Origin: Catenulispora sp. GP43 | Lineage (GTDB): Bacteria > Actinomycetota > Actinomycetes > Streptomycetales > Catenulisporaceae | DNA length: 64,000 bases | Direction: 5' to 3' | Assembly: GCF_041260665.1 (NCBI RefSeq) | Contig: NZ_JBGCCT010000005.1 | Coordinates: 62,001-126,000 of the forward strand | Part shown: positions 1 through 7,055 of the stretch, in pieces | How the letters are laid out: every line of letters starts with the position of its first letter | How positions within the stretch are numbered: the first letter of the stretch is position 1 | Translations under genes and position numbers: made by a program | Notes under the pieces: generated by a model | What the model saw: the letters and a program-made list of their open reading frames with translations, nothing else | Told to the model about the DNA's origin: nothing | Databases searched by the model: none

Positions 1-203
1 TCCGGATGCACCATGAGCGATACGCGGGGGTCCCGGCGCATGTTGTGGGTCTTCGCCCGGTCTGCGGTGATCGAGACCCGGATGACCTGGTCAGCGGGGT
101 CGTAGGCGTAGCTGATGACCGACAGCTGGGGTCGTCCGTCCTTCTTGATCGTCGCCAGTGTGGCGCGTCCCCGTGCGCCCAAGAGTTCCAGGAAGGCATC
201 CAT
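1..203 (-). CDS. F420-dependent PPOX-class oxidoreductase, N-terminal part (cut by window edge)
   Basis: The first 67 codons of a minus-strand gene are visible. The product begins MDAFLELLGARGRATLATIK, followed by a DGRPQLS motif and then RAKTHNMRRDPRVSLMV. This is the N-terminal pattern of the Rv1155-like pyridoxamine-phosphate-oxidase fold proteins, which bind the deazaflavin F420 and reduce small substrates in the cytoplasm. The rest lies outside the window, so the substrate cannot be guessed. The ATG at 203 is chosen because a TAGAAT box lies 6 nt upstream with no ribosome site, as in leaderless mRNAs. The gene is divergent from the peptidase lipoprotein gene. Confidence 0.8.
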   Translation of the reverse strand, partial: MDAFLELLGARGRATLATIKKDGRPQLSVISYAYDPADQVIRVSITADRAKTHNMRRDPRVSLMVHP

Positions 204-209
204 ATCGTG

Positions 210-215
210 ATTCTA
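210..215 (-). promoter_or_regulatory. -10 box (TAGAAT), probable leaderless start
   Basis: On the minus strand TAGAAT is followed by 6 nt and then the ATG at 203. No Shine-Dalgarno sequence lies between, so transcription probably begins at the start codon. Confidence 0.5.
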
Positions 216-245
216 GGGTCGGGACGAGGTGATACACATGAGCGC

Positions 246-1892
246 ATGAAGGTAATCGGGGCTCGCCGGGGCCGGACCATATCCGTCGTCGCGATGCTGC
301 TCGGCGGGACCCTGGTCGCCGGGTGCACCTCGACCGGCTCGGTCGGCGGCAGCGGGGGGTCCTCCGGGGGCTCCTCCAGCTCCTCGGGCGGGTCCTCGGG
401 GTCCGGTTCGCTGCCGAGCGGCAAGTTCACCTCGCTCCAGGGCTTCGACTCCCAGCAGGTCTCCTGGGGGGCCTGCACCAGCGAGCCGGCCGACGACCCG
501 AGCGCGGACCTGAGTGCCTTCCAGTGCGGGACCGTCGTGGTCCCGCTGGACTACACCGCGCCCACGGGCAAGGACGTCACACTCGCCCTGGTGAAGTGGC
601 CGGCCGCGGACCAGGCGAACAAGCTCGGCTCGCTGTTCACCAACCCCGGCGGGCCCGGCGCCTCCGGGGTGGACTTCGTCGAGGAGTCCAAGTCGGAGTT
701 CGACGGCGCCCTGCACGCGCATTACGACATCATCGGCTTCGACCCGCGCGGGCTGGGCCGCAGCGACGCGATCACGTGCCTGGACGACAAGACCCAGGAC
801 AAGCTCTACGAGCAGGACCCGCCCAAGGACGCGGCGGCCCGGGCGGCGAAGGCCGAGCAGGACAGCAAGACCCTGGCCGCGGCCTGCGAGAAGAAATCCG
901 GCGCCCTGCTGCCCTACGTCGGCTCCAAGTACGTCGCGCAGGACATGGACCTGATGCGCCAGGTCCTCGGCGACAAGAAGCTGAACTACCTCGGCATCTC
1001 CTACGGCACCTACATCGGCTCGGTGTACGCCGAGGAGTTCCCGGCCAACGTCGGCCACATGGTGCTCGACGGCGCCGTGGACCCGAACGCCGACCAGCTC
1101 GAGGCGGACGTCCAGCAGCAGGTCGGCTTCGAGAAGTCGCTGGAGAAGTTCGCCGGCGACTGCGTCACCAACTACGCCTCGCAGTGCCCGCTGTCCGGGA
1201 GCCCGACGGCCGCGGCGCAGCAGCTCGGCCACTTCATCGACGGCCTGCAGGACCACCCGCTGCCCAGCGGCGACCCGAACCGGCCGCTGGACCAGACGCT
1301 GGGCTGGACCGGCGTCATCATCGGGCTCTACGGCGACGTCGGCTCGGACTGGTGGAAGTACCTGCGCGAGGGGCTGACCAAGGCGATGAAGAACGGCGAC
1401 GGCTCGGAGCTGCTGGCCGGCGCCGACCAGTACAACGGCCGCGACCCCGAGGGCCACTACAGCACCGAGCAGAACGGCCTGATCGCGGTGCGCTGCGCCG
1501 ACTTCACCACCCCGACGCCCAGCGCCTCGGAAGTGCAGACCGCGTACAGCCAGCTCAAGTCCGGCGCCTCGATCCTGAACTCGAACCTGGCCCCGGCCGA
1601 CCTGGCGCAGCCGATGTGCGCGAACTGGCCGTTCCAGACCCAGGAGAAGCCGCACCAGATCAAGGCGCAGGGCTCGGACACGATCCTGGTCATCGGCACC
1701 ACCGACGACCCGGCGACGCCGTACCAGAACGCTGTGAACCTGGCGAACGGCTTCGCCAACGCGCGGCTGCTGACCCGCGTGGGCACCGGGCACGCGGCGT
1801 TCGGCAGCGGCAACCAGTGCGCCGCGTCGGCGATGGAGGCGTACCTGGTCAGCGGCACCCTTCCGCCGCAGGGGGAGCGGTGCACGGCGTGA
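246..1892 (+). CDS. Secreted alpha/beta-hydrolase lipoprotein, tripeptidyl-aminopeptidase (S33) family
   Basis: A 548-residue exported hydrolase predicted to release short peptides outside the cell. The N-terminus has a basic stretch, a hydrophobic core and a lipobox (LVAGC), so it is probably a lipoprotein, followed by a Gly/Ser-rich linker. The fold markers are NPGGPGASG (oxyanion loop), GISYGTYIG with nucleophile Ser252, an Asp at 487 or 488 in a DDPATP motif and His516 in GTGHAAF. The C-terminal TAP-like domain is present. The size matches Streptomyces tripeptidyl aminopeptidases and mycobacterial CaeA/Hip1 relatives. The ATG at 246 is the first one giving a proper signal peptide. A GGACGAGG stretch lies about 17 nt upstream, rather far. 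The exact substrate is inference. Confidence 0.88.
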   Translation: MKVIGARRGRTISVVAMLLGGTLVAGCTSTGSVGGSGGSSGGSSSSSGGSSGSGSLPSGKFTSLQGFDSQQVSWGACTSEPADDPSADLSAFQCGTVVVPLDYTAPTGKDVTLALVKWPAADQANKLGSLFTNPGGPGASGVDFVEESKSEFDGALHAHYDIIGFDPRGLGRSDAITCLDDKTQDKLYEQDPPKDAAARAAKAEQDSKTLAAACEKKSGALLPYVGSKYVAQDMDLMRQVLGDKKLNYLGISYGTYIGSVYAEEFPANVGHMVLDGAVDPNADQLEADVQQQVGFEKSLEKFAGDCVTNYASQCPLSGSPTAAAQQLGHFIDGLQDHPLPSGDPNRPLDQTLGWTGVIIGLYGDVGSDWWKYLREGLTKAMKNGDGSELLAGADQYNGRDPEGHYSTEQNGLIAVRCADFTTPTPSASEVQTAYSQLKSGASILNSNLAPADLAQPMCANWPFQTQEKPHQIKAQGSDTILVIGTTDDPATPYQNAVNLANGFANARLLTRVGTGHAAFGSGNQCAASAMEAYLVSGTLPPQGERCTA

Positions 1893-1982
1893 GGCGGCGG
1901 TAAAAGAGATCGCAAACGGGGAACCCCAGCCGTCCGCAGCCCGTTTAGGATCGCGGAAGGCTCAACGATATGGGGGACACCC

Positions 1983-2399
1983 GTGATCTGCTTCTTCGAT
2001 CCGGCGCACGGCCAGGCGTCAGTCAACGTCATGTGGCAGCCGCAGTGGGGCGTGGCACGACCGGTCGAGGTCTGCCAGTTCTGTGCGCAGCGCATCCAGA
2101 CCACTCAGCCGCCGTACTACCAGCCGGTCCAACAGCAGGGGTATCCACAGCAGGGCTACCCCCAGGCCGGCTATCCGCAGCAGGGCTATCCGGCGCAGCA
2201 GCCGGGCTACCCGCAGCAGGCGCAGTACCAGCAGCCGCCGCACCAGGGGCACAGCACCGGTGCGGTGATCGGCGCGGGCGCGGCGGGCCTGGTCGGCGGG
2301 ATGCTGCTGGGCGAGATGCTCGAGGGCGATGAGAACAAGCGCGACGAGCAGCAGGCGTACGAGCGCGGCTTCGAGGAGCGCGGGTACTCCGACCAGTAG
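1983..2399 (+). CDS. Q/Y/P-rich small protein ending at an amber codon inside a longer frame
   Basis: A 138-codon frame from a GTG with a GGGGGA ribosome site. The N-terminal 40 residues (CFFDPAHG, a WQPQWG patch, CQFC) resemble a conserved N-terminal block of actinomycete envelope-associated proteins. Then follow GYPQQ-type repeats (about residues 45-85), a glycine-zipper-like hydrophobic patch GAVIGAGAAGLVGGML, and a charged tail. The frame stops at TAG 2397-2399, but the same frame then runs on for 65 more sense codons to TAA at 2595-2597. That extension is Q-rich (QQQEF-type repeats) and ends in G/N/D/Y-rich sequence. The TAG sits where a CAG would fit the repeat, so this looks like a nonsense change or a read-through site. 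Function is not recognised. Confidence 0.7.
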   Translation: MICFFDPAHGQASVNVMWQPQWGVARPVEVCQFCAQRIQTTQPPYYQPVQQQGYPQQGYPQAGYPQQGYPAQQPGYPQQAQYQQPPHQGHSTGAVIGAGAAGLVGGMLLGEMLEGDENKRDEQQAYERGFEERGYSDQ

Positions 2400-2597
2400 C
2401 AGTTCCAGCAGCAGGAGTATCAGCAGCAGGAATTCCAGCAGCAGCAGGAGTTCCAACAGCAGGAGTTCCAGCAGCAGGAATGGCAGCAGAACGACTACCA
2501 GCAGGCCGACTATGACCGCGGCGGCGACTTCGGCGGCGGGGACTACAACAACGGCGGCGGGGACTACAACAACAACGGGGACGACGGCTTCTTCTAA
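2400..2597 (+). pseudogene. In-frame Q-rich extension of the 1983 gene beyond the amber codon
   Basis: The reading frame of the upstream gene continues without a stop through glutamine-rich repeats (QFQQQEYQQQ), then DYDRGG, and ends in two GGGDYNN-like repeats and GDDGFF before TAA. No ATG, GTG or TTG start with a ribosome site is present, so this part is made only by read-through or belonged to a longer ancestral protein of 204 residues plus one amber position. Confidence 0.55.
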
Positions 2598-2655
2598 ACC
2601 CCGCGGGACCCGGCGGTCCATCGGAAATCGCCGTATCCTATAAAAGTGCTAATAC

Positions 2656-2693
2656 CCGTCAGGGCGGGGATCCACGGATCCCCGCCCTGACGG
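2656..2693 (+). terminator. Intrinsic-type terminator hairpin
   Basis: A perfect 18-bp inverted repeat (left arm 2656-2673, right arm 2676-2693) with a 2-nt centre. It follows the Q-rich gene. It has no long T-tract, which is common in high-GC actinomycetes. Confidence 0.8.
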
Positions 2694-2852
2694 CGTTTCC
2701 ACCCTCACGACCCTTGCTCACCCCTTACCGCGTAGACGCCGCCCCGCGCACGTATCACGAGGTGAGCGCAAGTCCAGGCGTGTCGCAACGTAGAAGCGCC
2801 TACGTCTTTCTGAGGTTCCTGACACCCTCTACTGTGACGAGTATCGATCTTC

Positions 2853-2873
2853 GCAATGCAGTAGACGCATTGC
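2853..2873. promoter_or_regulatory. Palindrome GCAATGC-N7-GCATTGC upstream of the large protease
   Basis: A perfect 7-bp inverted repeat with centres 14 bp apart, lying about 105-125 nt before the protease start codon. The stretch 2598-2975 holds this palindrome, the terminator at 2656 and no credible gene. It may be an operator, but its regulator is unknown. Confidence 0.35.
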
Positions 2874-2975
2874 CATTCTCCGTTACTCGTCGCAAGACCC
2901 TGTAAGGCACCACCCGGGTTCCATCACAAAGGGGGCGTGCGGCGGCGTGGCCGCGCGCCGGGAGAAAGGCACACC

Positions 2976-5900
2976 ATGCAGTTTGCCCGCAGGCACCGCA
3001 TCGCGGTGGTCGCGGTCACGGCACTGGGACTGGGAATCGGCACCTCCGCCGCGGCCCTGGCGAGTCCCATGTCCGCCAAGCCGTCGGCGGCCCAGCAGTT
3101 GGCCGCGCTGTCGACCGGCGCGAAGCACTCCGTGATCGTGCTGCTGAAGAACCAGCACCCCGAGCTTTCGGTCAAGACCGCCAAGTCCCAGCGCAAGGCG
3201 GCCACCGCCGCCGACCAGGCTCCGCTGGTCAGCAACGTGCAGGCCACCGGCGCGCAGGACATCAAGAAGTTCTCGGTGATCAACGGCTTCTCGGCCAAGA
3301 TGACCGACGCCGAGGCCGCGAACCTGCGGCAGAACCCCTCCGTCGAGGCGGTCGTGGCCGACCAGCAGCGGGTCGTCGACCCGCTGTCCGACGCGCAGAA
3401 GGCGGCCATCGCGGACTCCGCCAAGGGCGCCGCCTCTGCTGGTACGGCGCAGACCGGTGCCGACGGCCAGACCCCGGCCGACAAGGTCCTGCCGGGCACC
3501 TGCCCGACCGACCCGAGCAAGCCGCTGCTGGAGCCTGAAGCGCTGCAGACCACGAACACCGCGTTCACCGACACCAACCGGCCGCAGGCCCAGAACCTGG
3601 TGGACGGCAAGGGCGTGAAGGTGGCGTGGATCGCCGACGGGCTGGACGTCAACAACCCGGACTTCATCCGGGCCGACGGCAGCCACGTGTTCAGCGACTA
3701 CCAGGACTTCTCCGGTACGGACCCGAACGGCAACGAGAGCGGCGACGAGGCCTTCGGCGACGCCAGCTCCATCGCCGCGCAGGGCCTGCACAGCTACGAC
3801 CTGTCCAAGTACGTCATGCCGCACCACCCGCTGCCCGCGGGCTGCAACATCACCGTCCGCGGTGTCGCCCCCGGCGCCTCGCTGGTCGGCCTGAACGTGT
3901 TCGGCGCGGCCAACCTGGTCTTCGACTCCACCGTCGTGCAGGCCATCGACTACGCGGTGAACGTGGACAACGTCGACGTCATCAACGAGTCGCTGGGCAG
4001 CAACGCCGAGCCCACCGAGGGCCTGGACGTGACCAGCCTGGCCGACGACGCGGCGGTCGCCGCCGGCGTCACGGTCGTCACCTCCACCGGCGACGGCGGC
4101 GTGACCAACACCGAGGGCCAGCCGGCCGTCGACCCGAACGTGGTCAGCGTCGGCGCCACCACCACCTTCCGGGACCAGGCGCAGACCGGTACCGGCGGCG
4201 CGCGGAACCTGGCCAGCGGCTGGGCCTCGAACAACACCGCGGCGCTGTCCTCCTCCGGCACCAACGTCAAGGACCGGGTTCCGGACCTGGTCGCGCCGGG
4301 CCAGGGCGGCTGGGCGCTGTGCAGCCCCGAGGCCCGCTTCAGCGCCTGTGTGGACTACAACGGCAACCCGGCCTCGCTGGAGGACTTCGGCGGGACGAGC
4401 ATGGCCTCGCCGCTGGTCGCCGGCGGCGCCGCGTTGGTCATCGAGGCGTACGAGAACACCCACGGCGGGGTCCGTCCGACGCCGCAGCTGGTGAAGCAGA
4501 TCCTCACCTCCTCGGCCAGCGACCTGGGCCTGCCGGCCGACCAGCAGGGCGCCGGTGAGCTGAACACCTACCGCGCGGTCCGGACGGCCATGTCCGTCAA
4601 GGACGGCAACGGCGCGCCGAAGGCGCAGGGCGACGGCCTGATGGCCACCACCGCCGGCGGCGACACCCAGGTCTCGATGATCGGCAACGGCGGCTCCAAG
4701 CAGAGCGCGTCCGTCACGCTGACCAACACCAGCCCGAACACCCAGACGGTGTCGGCGGACGTGCGGGAGCTGGACACCACGGTCGCGAACGTCTCCGGCA
4801 CCAAGGCCGTGGACTTCACCGACCCGAACTCGCCGTGGTTCTACGAGGGCTACACCCTGGGGACCCCCGGCCTGAAGCGGCACTGGTTCAGCACCACGTT
4901 CACCGTCCCGGCCGGCGCCGACCACCTGACCGGCACGGCCACCTGCGCCTGCGGTGGCACCAGCACGCTGCTGCGCCTGGTGCTGGTCGGCCCGAACGGC
5001 GAGTACGAGAACTGGAACAGCCCGCAGGGCACGACCAACTACGCGCAGGTCGAGCAGGCGAACCCGCCGGCCGGCACCTGGACGGCGTACTTCTACGCCA
5101 ACGCCAACGCCACCGGCTTCAAGGGCAACGTCAACTATGACTTCCTGGCCACCAAGTACAAGGCCGTCGGCTCGGTGAGCCCGGCCGGCGCGGTGCTCAA
5201 GCCGGGGCAGTCGCAGAAGTTCACGGTGCGGCAGACGCTGGGCGCCAACCCCGGCGACGTCTCCGCGGCGCTGGCCTTCACCACCGGGTTCCACCAGGTC
5301 ACCACGGTGCCGGTGACCAAGCGGACGCTGATCTCCACGAACAACGACGGCGGCACCTTCACCGGTGCGCTGACCGGCGGCAACGGCCGCGCGAACACGC
5401 CGTCGCAGACCGAGTCGTACTACTTCGACGTGCCGCGCGGCAAGAAGAACCTGGCGATGAACCTGACGTTCAGCGGCAGCCACGCGGTCTCGGCCTACCT
5501 GGAGTCCCCGGACCACCAGGTGGTGTCGCTGAGCACGAACATCGCGGTGGACGCGCAGGGCAACGAGAGCCTCCAGCCCTCGCTGACCGGCTACGCCGAC
5601 GCCCCGGCGGCCGGCCGCTGGGCCCTGGTCCTGGACGACAACAACCCGGCGATCCTGGCCGGCGACCTGGCCGATCCCTTCGCCGGCCGGCTGGGCTACA
5701 ACGCGGTCGACGCCAGCGCCAAGGGCCTGCCCTCGGGCAAGCTCGCGGCCGGCAAGGCGGTGACGGCGACGGTGAAGATCAAGAACACCGGCGCGGCCCC
5801 GCTGACCGTGTTCGCCGACCCCCGTCTGAACAGCAGCGCCGACTACGACCTGCCGGCGGCGCAGCCGCTCGGCGCGACCGTCGCCCTGCCGTTCGCCACG

Positions 5901-6413
5901 ACCGGCGCGCAGCCCTCGTTCCAGATCCCGACGCACACCACGGAGCTGCGCGCGTCGCAGTCCTCGACGATCGCCGCTGACTTCTCGGCCAGCAGCCCGT
6001 CGGGCACGCCGGAGATCTACGGTGTGTCCAAGGGCCTGACCGCCTCGGTCACCGTCGACTCGCCGTGGATCACCCAGGGCGTCTGGGGCCAGGACCCGAC
6101 CCCGGTCGGGCCCACGAACGCCGCCGTGACCGGCAGCGCGACCGAGGCCGAGAGCGTCACCACGCTGGCCTTCGACCGCTCGGCCGTGGCCGGCACCGGC
6201 GACCTGTGGCTGGCCGGGGTCGACCCGACCGCGCCGGCGCTGGCCCCGGTGACGATCCTGCCCGGCCAGACCGGGACGATCACCGTCACGTTCACGCCGA
6301 CCGGCAAGAGCGGCAGCAAGGTGAGCGGTGTCGTGTACCTGGACACCTACAACGCGGCGTTCGGCACCGCCGACGAGCTGACGGGCCTGCCCTACAGCTA
6401 CACGGTGAAGTAG
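2976..6413 (+). CDS. Large secreted subtilisin-like serine protease with mixed S8/S53 signature
   Basis: A 1145-residue exported protease. Order: signal peptide (residues 1-30), I9-type propeptide (about 45-130, HSVIVLLKN to VEAVVADQQ), catalytic domain (about 205-540), then a long C-terminal region of beta-sandwich-like repeats. The Ser motif GTSMASP is intact (Ser475) and an Asp lies in WIADGLD (Asp221). The usual HGTHVAG histidine block is replaced by EAFGDASS (Glu258-x3-Asp262), and the oxyanion Asn by Asp373 in STGDGG. Glu-x3-Asp and an oxyanion Asp are hallmarks of sedolisins (S53), so catalysis may be Glu/Asp/Ser, possibly acid-active. The start has a strong GGAGAAAGG site. A hairpin terminator follows directly. 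Confidence 0.85.
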   Translation: MQFARRHRIAVVAVTALGLGIGTSAAALASPMSAKPSAAQQLAALSTGAKHSVIVLLKNQHPELSVKTAKSQRKAATAADQAPLVSNVQATGAQDIKKFSVINGFSAKMTDAEAANLRQNPSVEAVVADQQRVVDPLSDAQKAAIADSAKGAASAGTAQTGADGQTPADKVLPGTCPTDPSKPLLEPEALQTTNTAFTDTNRPQAQNLVDGKGVKVAWIADGLDVNNPDFIRADGSHVFSDYQDFSGTDPNGNESGDEAFGDASSIAAQGLHSYDLSKYVMPHHPLPAGCNITVRGVAPGASLVGLNVFGAANLVFDSTVVQAIDYAVNVDNVDVINESLGSNAEPTEGLDVTSLADDAAVAAGVTVVTSTGDGGVTNTEGQPAVDPNVVSVGATTTFRDQAQTGTGGARNLASGWASNNTAALSSSGTNVKDRVPDLVAPGQGGWALCSPEARFSACVDYNGNPASLEDFGGTSMASPLVAGGAALVIEAYENTHGGVRPTPQLVKQILTSSASDLGLPADQQGAGELNTYRAVRTAMSVKDGNGAPKAQGDGLMATTAGGDTQVSMIGNGGSKQSASVTLTNTSPNTQTVSADVRELDTTVANVSGTKAVDFTDPNSPWFYEGYTLGTPGLKRHWFSTTFTVPAGADHLTGTATCACGGTSTLLRLVLVGPNGEYENWNSPQGTTNYAQVEQANPPAGTWTAYFYANANATGFKGNVNYDFLATKYKAVGSVSPAGAVLKPGQSQKFTVRQTLGANPGDVSAALAFTTGFHQVTTVPVTKRTLISTNNDGGTFTGALTGGNGRANTPSQTESYYFDVPRGKKNLAMNLTFSGSHAVSAYLESPDHQVVSLSTNIAVDAQGNESLQPSLTGYADAPAAGRWALVLDDNNPAILAGDLADPFAGRLGYNAVDASAKGLPSGKLAAGKAVTATVKIKNTGAAPLTVFADPRLNSSADYDLPAAQPLGATVALPFATTGAQPSFQIPTHTTELRASQSSTIAADFSASSPSGTPEIYGVSKGLTASVTVDSPWITQGVWGQDPTPVGPTNAAVTGSATEAESVTTLAFDRSAVAGTGDLWLAGVDPTAPALAPVTILPGQTGTITVTFTPTGKSGSKVSGVVYLDTYNAAFGTADELTGLPYSYTVK

Positions 6414-6433
6414 TAGCGAGCCGCATTCAGACG

Positions 6434-6468
6434 GCGGGCGCTCGGACCTCGGCGGTCCGGGCGCCCGC
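6434..6468 (+). terminator. Terminator after the large protease gene
   Basis: A 15-bp inverted repeat (6434-6448 with 6454-6468, one G-T pair, 5-nt loop) begins 20 nt after the stop codon. Confidence 0.75.
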
Positions 6469-6560
6469 TGTCGTGTGTTCCTTCTGTGCTCCTGTTTCTT
6501 CTGTGCTCCTGTACTTCTTCACTGATCAGTTTTGGAGAAGCCCGGCGCGGCCTGTCTTCC

Positions 6561-6566
6561 TACGCT
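6561..6566 (+). promoter_or_regulatory. -10 box (TACGCT), leaderless start
   Basis: TACGCT is followed by 7 nt and the ATG at 6574, with no Shine-Dalgarno sequence in between. Confidence 0.5.
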
Positions 6567-6573
6567 GGACGAC

Positions 6574-7014
6574 ATGGCGAACACGACGAAGAAGAGCACC
6601 GAGAACTTCAGCGACGAAGAGCGCGCCGCGATGAAGGAGCGCGCGAAGGAGGTCCGGTCGGCGAAGAAGGCCGCGACCGGCGCGGACGCCGAGGCCGAGG
6701 TCCTGGCGAAGATCGCGGAGTTCCCGCCGGACGACCGCGAGCTGGCCGAGAAGCTGCACGAGCTGGTGAAGGCGGCGGCGCCGGCCCTGACCCCGCGGCT
6801 CTGGTACGGGCAGCCGGCGTACTCCAAGGACGGGAAGGTGCTGGTGTTCTTCCAGCCGGCGTCCAAGTTCAAGACCCGCTACGCCACCCTCGGTTTCAGC
6901 GACGTGGCCGCTCTCGACGACGGCGAGATGTGGCCGACGTACTACGCGCTCACCGAGATGACGGACGCGCTGAAGAAGCGGATTGCCGAGCTGGTGGCGC
7001 GAGCGGCTGCCTGA
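6574..7014 (+). CDS. DUF1801 (YdhG-like) domain protein
   Basis: A 146-residue cytoplasmic protein. The first 60 residues are charged and helical (KERAKEVRSAKK). The remainder carries the DUF1801 core: a segment around APALTPRLWYGQPAYSKDGK, then VLVFFQPASKFKTRYATLGF. Members with this fold include the proposed iron chaperone YdhG, but most have no known role and nothing nearby suggests one. The start is set by the TACGCT box 7 nt upstream. The SDR-like gene begins 41 nt downstream with its own promoter. Confidence 0.8.
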   Translation: MANTTKKSTENFSDEERAAMKERAKEVRSAKKAATGADAEAEVLAKIAEFPPDDRELAEKLHELVKAAAPALTPRLWYGQPAYSKDGKVLVFFQPASKFKTRYATLGFSDVAALDDGEMWPTYYALTEMTDALKKRIAELVARAAA

Positions 7015-7042
7015 GGCGGCCGGAGCAGCACCGCACGCCGGG

Positions 7043-7048
7043 TAGATT
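7043..7048 (+). promoter_or_regulatory. -10 box (TAGATT), leaderless start
   Basis: TAGATT is followed by 7 nt and the GTG at 7056. The spacing matches other leaderless genes here and favours 7056 over the nearby GTG codons at 7050 and 7104. Confidence 0.45.
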
Positions 7049-7055
7049 TGTGCGG

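Noticed and set aside
2329-2643. A Ser/Thr-rich frame across the Q-rich repeats.
   Set aside because: It is the +1 reading of CAG/GAG repeats. The frame continuous with the upstream gene is the meaningful one.
2714-2905. A 63-codon open frame upstream of the large protease.
   Set aside because: Weak start, no ribosome site, no recognisable motif, and it covers the palindrome and promoter region. Best treated as non-coding.
2883-5936. A 1017-codon open frame antisense to the large protease.
   Set aside because: It is an Arg/Val/Gly-rich mirror of a strongly biased GC-rich gene. The sense frame has a signal peptide and family motifs.
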